64,000 bases of DNA, from NCBI RefSeq assembly GCF_000314995.1, contig NZ_BAEO01000009.1, positions 36,478-100,477 on the forward strand, given 5' to 3'. The notes under the pieces were generated by a model that worked only from the letters and a program-made list of their open reading frames with translations, searched no databases and had not been told where the DNA came from. Below are positions 8,687 to 18,015 of this stretch, one piece after another; positions within the stretch are counted from its first letter, which is position 1; each line of letters begins with the position of its first letter. A program made the translations under genes and the position numbers. The DNA is from Paraglaciecola arctica BSs20135. Lineage in GTDB: Bacteria > Pseudomonadota > Gammaproteobacteria > Enterobacterales > Alteromonadaceae.

Positions 8687-10258
8687 ATGTTAGATGTAAT
8701 CATTATTGGAGGTGGCCACAACGGGTTAGTGTGTGCCAACTATCTTGCCATGACAGGTAAAAAAGTACGTGTATTAGAACGCCGCGAAGTAGTAGGCGGT
8801 GCTGCGGTGACAGAAGAGTTCCATCCTGGTTTCCGAAATTCAGTGGCGTCTTATACTGTTAGTTTGCTTAATCCTAAGGTGATAGATGATTTAGAACTGC
8901 ATAAAAACGGTTTAAATATTGTGCATAGAAAGGTCAACAATTTGTGGCCCCATGATAATAGTGATTTTTTAGCATTTGTTGTTGGCTCTGATAATTTAAA
9001 GGCTGAAATCGCTAGGTTCTCACAAAGTGATGCGGATGCATTAGAGCGTTATTTTAGAGACACAGCCATGGTTGCCGATATCATTCGTGACTTTTTACTT
9101 GAAACCCCACCCAATGTGGGTGGCGGCATCAGAGATATTTTCAAAGCTGCAAAATTTGCTAATCGCTTGCGAAAATTACCCATTGAAGACGAACGTTTAG
9201 TATTAGATATATTCACTAAAAGTGTCTCGGACTTTTTAGATCTCTATTTTGAAAACGAATATGTTAAAGGTGCCTTTGCCTTCGATGGCATAGTTGGCAA
9301 TTACGCCGACACTCAAACCCCAGGTTCCGCATACGTTTTGATGCACCATGCCTTTGGTGAAGTAAACGGTGAAAAAGGAGTTTGGGGACATGCTATTGGT
9401 GGTATGGGAGCCATTACCCAAGCTATGGCCAAGTCAGCTGTGGCCAAAGGGGTAGAAATCCAAACCAGTGCCGCAGTTAAAAAAGTGCTGGTACAGGATG
9501 GCAAAGCATACGGTGTGTTGCTAGAAAATGGCGAGACGTTAGAGGCAAAAGTCATAGTCTCAAACTTAAATCCAAGCTTATTGTATAACCAATTGGTTGA
9601 CACAAAAGAGTTGCCAGAAGATTTTGCACGTCGCATGAAACATTATAAAAATGGCTCAGGGACATTCCGAATGAATGTAGCATTAAGTGAATTACCAAAA
9701 TTTACCTGCTTAGCAAAACAAGAACGAGCCAGTGCTGATCACCTAACAGGCGGAATAATCATTGGCGCCACCTGTGATTACCTTGACCGAAGTTACCGTG
9801 ATTCGCGTGAGTTTGGCTGGTCTAAAGCGCCCATAGTTGAAATGCTGATCCCATCAACTTTAGATAATACTCTGGCCCCAGAAGGACAACATGTAGCCAG
9901 TTTGTTTTGCCAACAGTTTGATCCGGATATTGATTGGGATACACACCGCGAAACAGCGGCAGATTTAATCATTGAGCAAGTAGAAAAATACGCACCGGGC
10001 TTTAAACAATCGGTGCTGGGTAGGCAAATATTAAGCCCTCATGATTTAGAACGCATATTCGGGCTGACAAAAGGTGACATTATGCACGGCAATATGAGTT
10101 TGGATCAGATGTTTAGCACTAGACCCTTGTTAGGCCATGGCAATTATCGTTCGCCCATAAAAGGTTTGTATATGTGTGGTGCGGGGACTCACCCTGGTGG
10201 TGGTGTGACAGGTGCACCGGGACACAATGCGGCGCGAGAAATTATACGCGATACCTAA
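8687..10258 (+). CDS. FAD/NAD(P)-dependent oxidoreductase, phytoene-desaturase/PYROXD2-like
   Basis: 523-residue flavoprotein with an N-terminal dinucleotide-binding motif IIGGGHNGLVCANYLA followed by an ERR...GGAAVTEE segment and a C-terminal FAD-binding signature (GLYMCGAGTHPGGGVTGAPGHNAA). This pattern fits the phytoene-dehydrogenase-related family that includes PYROXD2, whose bacterial substrates are mostly unknown. There are no carotenoid genes nearby, so carotenoid synthesis is unlikely. The start has AGGAAA eight bases upstream. It appears monocistronic, separated by more than 250 bases from msrB. Confidence 0.8.
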   Translation: MLDVIIIGGGHNGLVCANYLAMTGKKVRVLERREVVGGAAVTEEFHPGFRNSVASYTVSLLNPKVIDDLELHKNGLNIVHRKVNNLWPHDNSDFLAFVVGSDNLKAEIARFSQSDADALERYFRDTAMVADIIRDFLLETPPNVGGGIRDIFKAAKFANRLRKLPIEDERLVLDIFTKSVSDFLDLYFENEYVKGAFAFDGIVGNYADTQTPGSAYVLMHHAFGEVNGEKGVWGHAIGGMGAITQAMAKSAVAKGVEIQTSAAVKKVLVQDGKAYGVLLENGETLEAKVIVSNLNPSLLYNQLVDTKELPEDFARRMKHYKNGSGTFRMNVALSELPKFTCLAKQERASADHLTGGIIIGATCDYLDRSYRDSREFGWSKAPIVEMLIPSTLDNTLAPEGQHVASLFCQQFDPDIDWDTHRETAADLIIEQVEKYAPGFKQSVLGRQILSPHDLERIFGLTKGDIMHGNMSLDQMFSTRPLLGHGNYRSPIKGLYMCGAGTHPGGGVTGAPGHNAAREIIRDT

Positions 10259-10530
10259 AATGTGCATAAAAACGGTTAGCTGAAGTGCATAGAGTCAAGT
10301 TGTTGCAAAGATACCGACAACCCAACACGCTTCTCGATTACCTCACTTTGATTTACTCTATACTTAGGTCCATCAGCGACTTCAAATATATTTTGAAAGG
10401 CCAAATCATAATCGTTTAGTCAAAATATTATTAAAATAGTGATCTTTATCCTCTACTAGCAATAAAATACTCTACAAGCAGGTCTGTTACACTGCAAGAT
10501 GTAGCAGCCTTATTCGAAAAAGAGGAAATC

Positions 10531-10977
10531 ATGAGTCAATATCAAAAATCAGCAGATGCCATTTCTGCCTTAACAGCAGAGCAGTACCGAGTGACCCAAG
10601 AAAATGGCACCGAACGCCCTGGCACAGGCGAACTGTTAGACAATACTTCTCCAGGCATATACGTCGATGTGGTTTCTGGCGAGCCTTTGTTTGCATCGTC
10701 TGCCAAGTTTGAGTCAGGATGTGGCTGGCCCAGTTTTACTAAGGCGATAGACTCATTCAATGTGAATGAAATTACTGATAACTCTCATGGAATGACACGA
10801 ATTGAAGTACGTTCTTCTCATGGAGACAGCCATCTAGGGCATGTTTTTCCTGACGGGCCAACAGACCAAGGTGGCCTGCGTTATTGTATTAATTCTGCTT
10901 CATTACGATTTGTTCATCGAGATGAGATGACAAGCCAAGGGTATGAAGCCTATCTAGATCAAGTTGAGGATATTTAA
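10531..10977 (+). CDS. msrB: Peptide-methionine (R)-S-oxide reductase MsrB, zinc-less form
   Basis: Reduces methionine-R-sulfoxide in proteins. Family motifs are [18 protein letters not shown] and the catalytic [11 protein letters not shown]. The two CxxC pairs that bind structural zinc in E. coli MsrB are absent: [10 protein letters not shown] and [10 protein letters not shown] stand in their place, so this is the zinc-free type, and Cys in SGCGWPSF can act as the resolving cysteine. Length (148 aa) is normal. GAGGAAATC precedes the ATG. The msrA start is 2 bases after the stop, so the genes form an operon repairing both sulfoxide diastereomers. Confidence 0.93.
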   Translation: MSQYQKSADAISALTAEQYRVTQENGTERPGTGELLDNTSPGIYVDVVSGEPLFASSAKFESGCGWPSFTKAIDSFNVNEITDNSHGMTRIEVRSSHGDSHLGHVFPDGPTDQGGLRYCINSASLRFVHRDEMTSQGYEAYLDQVEDI

Positions 10978-10979
10978 TC

Positions 10980-11477
10980 ATGGCAATTGAACGAGCAGTA
11001 TTAGCCGGTGGCTGTTTTTGGGGTATGCAAGATCTTATTCGCAAACGTCCCGGCATCACCTCTACCCGTGTGGGTTATACAGGTGGTGAAGTAGCCAACG
11101 CTACTTACCGTAATCATGGTAACCATGCTGAAGGTATCGAAATAATGTTTGATAATGACGTTATTAGTTATCGACAAATTTTAGAGTTTTTCTTTCAAAT
11201 TCATGATCCTAGCACTGAAAATCGGCAAGGAAATGATACTGGGGCATCTTATCGTTCGGCTATTTATTATGTGTCTGATGAGCAAAAATCAGAAGCATTG
11301 AGGACCATAACTGACGTGGATGCGTCTGGATTATGGCCAGGAAAAGTAGTGACCGAACTAGAGCCAGTGGGTGACTTTTGGGAAGCAGAGCCAGAACACC
11401 AAGACTATTTAGAAACCCGTCCTAATGGTTATACCTGTCACTTTGCCAGACCTGACTGGAAACTACCTTCAGCCTAG
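10980..11477 (+). CDS. msrA: Peptide-methionine (S)-S-oxide reductase MsrA
   Basis: Reduces methionine-S-sulfoxide. The catalytic motif [10 protein letters not shown] is at residues 8-17, followed by the conserved [20 protein letters not shown] segment and a C-terminal cysteine ([10 protein letters not shown]) that can act as resolving residue. Length of 165 aa matches the short single-domain form. It is translationally coupled to msrB, with a GAGG sequence inside the end of msrB. Confidence 0.94.
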   Translation: MAIERAVLAGGCFWGMQDLIRKRPGITSTRVGYTGGEVANATYRNHGNHAEGIEIMFDNDVISYRQILEFFFQIHDPSTENRQGNDTGASYRSAIYYVSDEQKSEALRTITDVDASGLWPGKVVTELEPVGDFWEAEPEHQDYLETRPNGYTCHFARPDWKLPSA

Positions 11478-11511
11478 CTAGGTTTTATTGCACAGCGTTA
11501 ATATAATTAAA

Positions 11512-11550
11512 ACAACCGCCCCTAGTACCAATGATTCAGGTGGTGGTTGT
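11512..11550 (-). terminator. Probable terminator for the sugar-binding protein gene
   Basis: Stem ACAACCGCC/GGTGGTTGT with one mismatch and a 21-base loop. Read on the minus strand, GGTTG is followed by TTTTAATTA. It lies between convergent msrA and the periplasmic binding protein gene. Confidence 0.5.
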
Positions 11551-11594
11551 AATACTAAAAGTAAAAAGTCGTTTGGCAGTCAATATGTTAAAAA

Positions 11595-12662
11595 TTATTG
11601 TTTAATTGAGTTGATGATATTTTGCATATTTAACGTCTGTGGCTCTTTCCCTTCTTTGAATGCTGAAAATTGATTAAAATTAATTTTTTGCCATTTTTGT
11701 TGTTGTACAAAGTCTAAATAATCCTTTACGTTATCTTTATTAATCACTTCAAAATCATAAAGCTCAGAGTGGTTTGAAAACCTATCTATTCCATGGTGAT
11801 AATCAAAAATCTTAGTAACGGCTATCGCCCCCATCAAAAAATGCCCACCTACCGACGCGGTCATTTCGCCTTGTTGAATTTTGAGTAATGCCTCGGGCAG
11901 CCAGTCAAATCCACCTAAAACAACTGGCTTGTTAGACAACAGCTGATATTGCTCTAACGTTTTCAAAGCAAGTTCACCACTTGCGCACCAAAAAATATTA
12001 GTTTTAGGATATCGCCTAAGTATCGTTTCAAAGTTAGTGGCAATGTTTTCGGGATCCCAATAAGTGGGAAAAATTTGATTTAAACTAATATCACTGCTCC
12101 TAAATAAAGCAGTTAGAACTTGTTCTCTGGTGCTGGATAGATAATCAAAATTACCACCAATTCCGGTTATTGAAGGCTTCACATCAGGATTACGACTACT
12201 GTGTTCTTCAAGTAAAGTATTTAAAAGTAACGCTCCCCCTCTAGCATTGTCGTAAGCCACTTCACCAATCCAATGTTTGTATTTTTGTTTAGGCTTTAAT
12301 AATTCTGTTGCGTCTTTGTCAGTAAAAGCCTGCTCTAAGGTCACAAATTCAATACTATGGGCTTCAATTGTGTCAAAAACATGTGCAGTATTACCATGAT
12401 ATGGACGAAAAATAAGATAATCGGGTTTGCTTGGTTGGGCGATAATATTTTCAATTATTTCTAGGGTAGTAAAACGATTAACACCACCATAAATCACCTC
12501 AAGTTCAACCCCTAAACTTTTAGCCGAGGCGGTACTGGCTTGATAAACCATGTTCCAAAACGCTGCACCCTCTTTATCTGGAATAATTAAAATAACCTTG
12601 ATTGCCAAAGCAAATTGAGAAAACAAAAGAGTGCTTAATAATGTTAATAATTTCAAATTCAT
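11595..12662 (-). CDS. Periplasmic sugar-binding protein (orphan ABC-type or receptor partner)
   Basis: 355-residue type I periplasmic binding protein of the ribose/autoinducer-2-binding class. The N-terminus carries a signal peptide ending near F-A-L-A, followed by the typical start of the fold (KVILIIPDKEGAAFWNMVYQ) and YLIFRPY, IGEVAYDN and VVLGGFDWLPEAL segments. An upstream in-frame start at 12692 adds ten residues before the signal peptide and looks less likely. There is no permease, ATPase or sensor kinase gene beside it, so it may serve a distant transporter or present a ligand to a membrane sensor. The ligand is unknown. Confidence 0.75.
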   Translation of the reverse strand: MNLKLLTLLSTLLFSQFALAIKVILIIPDKEGAAFWNMVYQASTASAKSLGVELEVIYGGVNRFTTLEIIENIIAQPSKPDYLIFRPYHGNTAHVFDTIEAHSIEFVTLEQAFTDKDATELLKPKQKYKHWIGEVAYDNARGGALLLNTLLEEHSSRNPDVKPSITGIGGNFDYLSSTREQVLTALFRSSDISLNQIFPTYWDPENIATNFETILRRYPKTNIFWCASGELALKTLEQYQLLSNKPVVLGGFDWLPEALLKIQQGEMTASVGGHFLMGAIAVTKIFDYHHGIDRFSNHSELYDFEVINKDNVKDYLDFVQQQKWQKINFNQFSAFKEGKEPQTLNMQNIINSIKQ

Positions 12663-12951
12663 TAGCTGTAAAATCCATCTCAAAGAACACAACTATTGGC
12701 TAGCATAGCTGAAAGTATTTAGAAGACCTAGTAATAGACAAAACAAGTATCAACAATATTGGGTATTATTTCTAACCCATTTACATTAATGTCATTTCAG
12801 AAAGTAAATCAAAGAATGCATATTTCTCTAAAAAAAAGAGACTATATCCACACATAATAGACGGATAACAGATGCGCACAAAAATGGTGCGTAAGTCACT
12901 GGTCTGATGTTAGGATTATTCTACTTAGTAACTAGAAGATAGATCCGCCCA

Positions 12952-15330
12952 ATGAAGTCACTTCTGAAAATTCTCATTATTATTGTCGTCATCATTTGTG
13001 CCGCAGGTGCTTGGTACATTAACAGCAAACAACCACAACGCAGTGGTGAAGTTAGCCTTGCCAACTTACAAGCAAGCGTAAGTGTCCGTTATGATGAGCG
13101 TGGTGTGCCACATATTCAAGCGCAGAATGAATCGGATATGTATCGCACCCTTGGTTACGTGCATGCCCAAGATCGATTATTTCAAATGGAAATGGTGCGC
13201 CGTTTAGCGCGAGGTGAATTGGCGGCTATACTGGGTCCAAAACTGATCGACAGCGACAGGTTATTTCGTAGTCTGGGCATTCGTTCCTATGCCGATGCCT
13301 ACGCAGCAAAAATGGATCCTAACACCCCAGCAAATAAAGCCTTAATGGCCTATTTAGATGGTATCAATCAATACCAAAACACTCACCCTGCACCGATAGA
13401 ATTCGATATTCTGGGCATTACAAAACGCCCTTTTACTCCTAAGGACTCAGTAAGTGTCGCAGGTTATATGGCCTATAGTTTTGCAGCGGCTTTTCGTACT
13501 GAGCCGGTATTAACCTATATACGCGATCAGCTTGGTAGCGAATACCTTGATGTATTTGATTTAGCTTGGCATCCCGAGGGCGTTGTGGCGCCAAACTTAG
13601 CAGCCAATGATTGGCAAGACCTCAATCGCCTCGCCCAGCTCAGCCAACAAGCAGTCACAGATAGTGGTTTAGCATTATTTGAAGGCAGTAATGCTTGGGC
13701 GGTATCGGGTAACCGCACAGCAAGCGGTAAACCACTTTTAGCAGGTGACCCTCACATAGGTTTTGCGGTGCCTTCAGTTTGGTATGAAGCACACTTGTCT
13801 TACCCAGGATTTGAGCTTTACGGCCATCATCAGGCACTCAGTGCAACGGCCTCTCTGGGACATAATCTAGACTTTGGTTGGAGCATTACTATGTTCCAGA
13901 ACGACGATATAGACCTCATCGCCGAAAAACTCAACCCTGATAACGCTAACCAAGTGTGGTATCAAGGTAAGTGGGTGGAGTTGCAAAGTCGCAGCGAACA
14001 AATTGCAGTCAAAGGTGCTGATCCTGTCACTTTAACTCTGCGTCGTTCACCTCATGGACCAATCATCAACGATGCACTAGGCAAACATGCAGGCAAAACG
14101 CCTATTGCTATGTGGTGGGCGTTTCTTGAAACCGAGAACCCAATCCTTGATGCATTTTATCAACTAAACCGTGCCGATACTTTGGCAAAAGCGCGAGCCG
14201 CCAGTGAAAAAATTCATGCTCCAGGGCTCAACATAGTTTGGGCCAATGCCAGTGGCGATATTGGTTGGTGGGCCGCAGCTAAACTGCCTCTTCGGCCCGA
14301 TGGTGTAAACCCTAATTTTATCTTAGATGGCAGCAGTTATGAGGCAGACAAGCTTGGTTTTGTACCTTTTACTGCTAATCCTCAAGAAGAAAATCCAGCT
14401 CGTGGTTATATAGTTTCAGCTAATTATCAGCCCGTCCCAGACAGCGGTATTGAGGTACCTGGTTACTACAACTTGCCGGCACGCGGGATACGTCTTAATC
14501 AAGGTCTAGCCGATAATAGTGTGAAGTGGAACATACAAAACAGTCAGGCATTGCAACTCGACTCTGGTAGTGGTTATGCACAGCGCTTACTCAAACCTTT
14601 GTTACCCATTATAAAGGCAGCTGCCAGCGCCGATGAACAAGAGCTAGTACTATTACTCAGTAACTGGAATGGGGATCACCAGCTTGAAGGCATCGCCCCA
14701 ACAATTTTTAACCAGTTAGTTTACCAACTCGCCTATGAAGCTATGGGAGACGAGATGGGGGAGAGTTTCTTTAATACTTTGATCAACACCCGCGTAGTTG
14801 ATTTTGCATTACCGCGCTTGGCTGCAGAAGCCAACTCACCTTGGTGGGATAATCGCGACACATCAGTCATAGAAGATCGCACTGAAACAGTCGCAATTGC
14901 GTGGCAAGCAAGTCTAAAACATCTGCGCAGCACCTTGGGGACCGACACAGCCAACTGGCAATGGGGCAAAACTCATACCCTCACCCATGGGCACCCCTTG
15001 GGTCAGCAAGATTTACTAGACAAGATGTTCAACGTTGGCCAGTTTGCAGCCCCAGGCGGTCACGAAACGCCCAACAACTTGTCACATAAAATGGGTCCAA
15101 CTCCATGGAAGGTGGCATATGGCCCTTCAACCCGCCGACTAATCGACTTTGCCGATCCCAGTCACTCACTGGGTATCAACCCTGTTGGGCAAAGTGGTGT
15201 AGCCTTTGATCAACATTATCAAGACCAAGCCCAAACTTATATCAATGGTCAATACATTAAACAGCACTTTAGCGAGGCAGATATAGCGGCCAACACTGTA
15301 AGTACACTAAAATTAATACCGGTTAAATAA
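12952..15330 (+). CDS. Penicillin-acylase-family (Ntn) amidase
   Basis: 792-residue N-terminal-nucleophile hydrolase precursor. It has an N-terminal hydrophobic export or anchor segment (residues about 4-23), an alpha-chain region starting at VSVRYDERGVPHI, and the autoprocessing site EGSNAWAVSG, which places the catalytic serine at about Ser246. Downstream are AGDPHIGFAVPSVWYEAHL and GWSITMFQNDD, typical of the beta chain. Family members hydrolyse beta-lactam side chains, acyl-homoserine lactones or other amides; substrate cannot be told from sequence. Length is normal for a full precursor. It appears monocistronic. Confidence 0.88.
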   Translation: MKSLLKILIIIVVIICAAGAWYINSKQPQRSGEVSLANLQASVSVRYDERGVPHIQAQNESDMYRTLGYVHAQDRLFQMEMVRRLARGELAAILGPKLIDSDRLFRSLGIRSYADAYAAKMDPNTPANKALMAYLDGINQYQNTHPAPIEFDILGITKRPFTPKDSVSVAGYMAYSFAAAFRTEPVLTYIRDQLGSEYLDVFDLAWHPEGVVAPNLAANDWQDLNRLAQLSQQAVTDSGLALFEGSNAWAVSGNRTASGKPLLAGDPHIGFAVPSVWYEAHLSYPGFELYGHHQALSATASLGHNLDFGWSITMFQNDDIDLIAEKLNPDNANQVWYQGKWVELQSRSEQIAVKGADPVTLTLRRSPHGPIINDALGKHAGKTPIAMWWAFLETENPILDAFYQLNRADTLAKARAASEKIHAPGLNIVWANASGDIGWWAAAKLPLRPDGVNPNFILDGSSYEADKLGFVPFTANPQEENPARGYIVSANYQPVPDSGIEVPGYYNLPARGIRLNQGLADNSVKWNIQNSQALQLDSGSGYAQRLLKPLLPIIKAAASADEQELVLLLSNWNGDHQLEGIAPTIFNQLVYQLAYEAMGDEMGESFFNTLINTRVVDFALPRLAAEANSPWWDNRDTSVIEDRTETVAIAWQASLKHLRSTLGTDTANWQWGKTHTLTHGHPLGQQDLLDKMFNVGQFAAPGGHETPNNLSHKMGPTPWKVAYGPSTRRLIDFADPSHSLGINPVGQSGVAFDQHYQDQAQTYINGQYIKQHFSEADIAANTVSTLKLIPVK

Positions 15331-15341
15331 AATTCCGGGAT

Positions 15342-15358
15342 GAGTAAAATCATTACTC
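15342..15358. terminator. Weak hairpin between convergent genes
   Basis: Stem GAGTAA/TTACTC with a 5-base loop between the acylase gene and the convergent response regulator gene. There is no T-run, so its role as a terminator is uncertain. Confidence 0.3.
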
Positions 15359-15375
15359 TTAGTCTAAATAGCTCA

Positions 15376-16107
15376 TTAGCCAAACTGTTGTTTAAATTTA
15401 CTTGCGTAACGGCGACTCACAGTAAAAATTTTTGGGCTATTTTTTAGGCTGACTTCCATTGTGCGGTTAGGGAGTACCTCAATAGAGTCAATCTGACTGA
15501 TGTTTATTATGGTCGAACGATGAATACGTACAAATGATTTTTCGGGAAGACGGTCTTCCCATTCTTTGAGGGACTTTTCGACCAAAAGTGCATTCCCTCC
15601 TGCAGCGCCACTAATGGTAAATACCTCGGTATAGTCACCAGATGCGCAAATATGAGAAATCTTACTAATTTGTAAAAAGTGGGAGTGATCTCCCAGATTT
15701 AGAAAAATGGGATCATCGATATTGAGTTTTTGAACGGCCAAGACAGGCTCAGCATTTTCTTGGTACAGCTTATCAATAGAGGCTTTGAGCCTTTTGGGGT
15801 TAACCGGTTTGAGTAGATAGTCAAGGGCGTTGATTTCAAATGCACGGATCGCAAATTCATCAAAGGCAGTGACAAAAATTAAATTAAAGTTATGCACAAC
15901 TTTTTCGAGCAAATCGAAACCGTTTTCCTGTCGCAGCTGAATATCTAAAAAGACTATATCGGGTTTTTTATCTTTGATTAGGTCCACTGCTTCGGTTAAG
16001 TTTTTTGCTTCGCCAATAATCCGAACATCACTAAATTCAGCTAACAGCTCTCGTAACTCTTGGCGAGCCAGTCTTTCATCGTCTACTAATAACGCCTTAA
16101 ATGTCAT
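15376..16107 (-). CDS. LytTR-family response regulator
   Basis: 243-residue regulator with a receiver domain (residues 1-115; acidic pair D9-D10, phospho-acceptor D55, conserved Lys in DYLLKPVNPKRL) and a C-terminal LytTR DNA-binding domain (about 140-243, with the FVRIHRSTIINISQI signature). The ATG overlaps the stop codon of the sensor kinase by one base (TAATG), so the pair is translationally coupled. A longer reading from 16140 would enter the kinase gene and is rejected. It is the last gene of the minus-strand operon that begins with the sugar dehydrogenase gene. Confidence 0.9.
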   Translation of the reverse strand: MTFKALLVDDERLARQELRELLAEFSDVRIIGEAKNLTEAVDLIKDKKPDIVFLDIQLRQENGFDLLEKVVHNFNLIFVTAFDEFAIRAFEINALDYLLKPVNPKRLKASIDKLYQENAEPVLAVQKLNIDDPIFLNLGDHSHFLQISKISHICASGDYTEVFTISGAAGGNALLVEKSLKEWEDRLPEKSFVRIHRSTIINISQIDSIEVLPNRTMEVSLKNSPKIFTVSRRYASKFKQQFG

Positions 16108-17147
16108 TATTGTAAAATCTCTATTCTGGCAACAACACATCCGTTTTCTTCATACAGAGCAAATGAGCTTTTGTTAGGCAACTGTTTTTTGAGTCGCTCT
16201 TGCACGTTATTCAAACCAATTTTGTCTTTTTTGTCAGTCTTTTGGGCATTAAGTCTGCCGCTGTTTTTAACCTCGATTACAAGCCTATCGCTTTCTAAAA
16301 CTGCAGAAATGTTTATTTTTAAAATCTCAGGGCTTGTTTGCAAGCCATGCTTAATAGCATTTTCTACCAAGGGGTTAAGTAAAAAACTGGGAAGCATTAT
16401 TTGCTTTGCTTTATCGTCTATATTCAATTCAACTTCTAACGCTTCTTCAAAACGAATTTTCTCGATAGCTAAATAATTTTCTACTGCCTCAAGCTCATCA
16501 CTCAGAGTGTTTTGATTTTTATCATTACTCATTAGAGAGTGCCGTAAAAACTCAGAGAGTTGCGTAATCATCTGCTTAGCGGCTGGGTTATCTGGGCTAA
16601 TGGATGCACGAATTGAATTAAGCGCGTTAAACAAAAAATGTGGATTCACTTGGTAGCGCAGCATTTCCAACTGCGCGGTCTCAGCTAAAATTTTGGCATG
16701 TAATGTATTTTGATGTTCGACTTGCACTTGTTTCCAATACTTTATTCCAAAATAAATAGCACTCCAGGCTAAAAGTGTGACCGTATAAGTTAACGCCATT
16801 CTAGGTTTAAACTGCAATGAATACATAAGATCAAAATTAGGCAATGTAGACCAAAAAAACAGTGTTTCAAGACTAGTCCAAACCATGCCAAATAAGGCCG
16901 TCGAAATAAAAACAATCAAAACAGTCCTACCCATAGATTGGCTATTGATAAGATTTCTATAAATCAGCCATAACAGGCAACTCAGTGAAAAACCAACTAG
17001 AGTTCGAAACGATTTAACCAGAAAAATATAACCAATGGATTCATCAGAATCTCTGGGAAGAAAGGTTAAAAACATCAACAGGAAATAAAGCAGCCAACCA
17101 ATCACTTGCCATTTCCAAAGTGAGTTGGTTAGCTTCACAAAATTCAT
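16107..17147 (-). CDS. LytS/YehU-type sensor histidine kinase
   Basis: 346-residue inner-membrane kinase. Four hydrophobic segments (about 14-30, 50-64, 75-98, 120-137) are followed by the His_kinase signature VNPHFLFNALNSIRASI, with the phospho-acceptor at His170, and an ATP-binding domain containing LNPLVENAIKHGL and GLNNVQERL. There is no extracellular sensor domain, so the signal is probably sensed in or near the membrane. It is coupled to the LytTR regulator downstream and lies 38 bases from the NTF2-like gene upstream. Confidence 0.9.
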   Translation of the reverse strand: MNFVKLTNSLWKWQVIGWLLYFLLMFLTFLPRDSDESIGYIFLVKSFRTLVGFSLSCLLWLIYRNLINSQSMGRTVLIVFISTALFGMVWTSLETLFFWSTLPNFDLMYSLQFKPRMALTYTVTLLAWSAIYFGIKYWKQVQVEHQNTLHAKILAETAQLEMLRYQVNPHFLFNALNSIRASISPDNPAAKQMITQLSEFLRHSLMSNDKNQNTLSDELEAVENYLAIEKIRFEEALEVELNIDDKAKQIMLPSFLLNPLVENAIKHGLQTSPEILKINISAVLESDRLVIEVKNSGRLNAQKTDKKDKIGLNNVQERLKKQLPNKSSFALYEENGCVVARIEILQ

Positions 17148-17185
17148 TTATGTTGGCCCATAGAAATTAGATCCTAAGTAACTAA

Positions 17186-18013
17186 TTAAATTATTTTAAG
17201 CGCCGTGCTGGGGATAATATCAAAAGCGTTATTGACTATTTTCCATTCTCCATCAATTTTTAATAATGATAAATACTGAGTGATGATTGAATTTGGGAAG
17301 TTAAGAATTACTTTTGCAATTGCGGCATTACCTGTTGTGTCTATGCTCTGGATTTGATGGCTTATCATCCCTTCACCCTTGGATTTCAGATGCTTAAAAC
17401 TTTCGATATAACGCTTAAGTGTGAGTGTTTTATATTGACCTTTGCTTATAGACATTATGTTGGCTTTGTTGTGAAACACTGCTGACAAATGCTCAGTATC
17501 ACCGTTATTGTATGCCAGCATATAACGCTTCAATGGCGCCATCACTTCTATTATGTTGGCCCTCTCGACTTTGTTATTTTGTGGGTCGCGAACCGAGTAA
17601 GCTATTTTGTTGGTGATTTTCCATTCACCATTAATGTTTAACAGGGTCATGTAGTCAGTAAAAAGTATGCTTGAATAATCAAGTACCAATTTTGCAATCG
17701 CCACGTTCCCCGTTACCTCGATACTTTTAATATAGGGAATACGTCGTACTCCATCATCTAGATTGCGTAATTTCATGCCACTTAGGTAATCTGGAAACTC
17801 CAATTTGGCGTATTTACCATCACGTAAGTAACTTAGCTTTCCTTCACTGTGCAAGGCTTTGCCGAGCATGCTTTTGTCGCCTTTAAGGTGTCCGCCTAAG
17901 TAATTTTCTAATGGCACAGTGATGGATTCAATGTCGTTAACTGGTGTGCTTTGTTGGGCATTGAGGCCAAAGGTTAGCAACAATAAAATAGATATAAACA
18001 GTTTGTTTGTCAT
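17186..18013 (-). CDS. Exported protein with two NTF2-like (lumazine-binding-2) domains
   Basis: 275 residues. A signal peptide (cleavage near L-N-A) is followed by two similar halves, about 28-140 and 150-265. Each half contains a PL..Y..G/YNNGD... segment, an E..G...AIAKL/VIL.. strand and a closing INGEWKI or IDGEWKI motif, so the gene arose by internal duplication. Such domains often form small ligand-binding or hydrolytic folds in carbohydrate and quinoprotein operons; no catalytic residues can be assigned. Its ATG follows the dehydrogenase stop by two bases, with AAGGAAG upstream, so the two are co-translated. Confidence 0.7.
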   Translation of the reverse strand: MTNKLFISILLLLTFGLNAQQSTPVNDIESITVPLENYLGGHLKGDKSMLGKALHSEGKLSYLRDGKYAKLEFPDYLSGMKLRNLDDGVRRIPYIKSIEVTGNVAIAKLVLDYSSILFTDYMTLLNINGEWKITNKIAYSVRDPQNNKVERANIIEVMAPLKRYMLAYNNGDTEHLSAVFHNKANIMSISKGQYKTLTLKRYIESFKHLKSKGEGMISHQIQSIDTTGNAAIAKVILNFPNSIITQYLSLLKIDGEWKIVNNAFDIIPSTALKII

Positions 18014-18015
18014 TG

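Noticed and set aside
8687..10258. Carotenoid biosynthesis gene (phytoene desaturase)
   Set aside because: The protein has the fold but no crtB, crtY or other carotenoid genes are nearby, and the PYROXD2-like group is a better fit.
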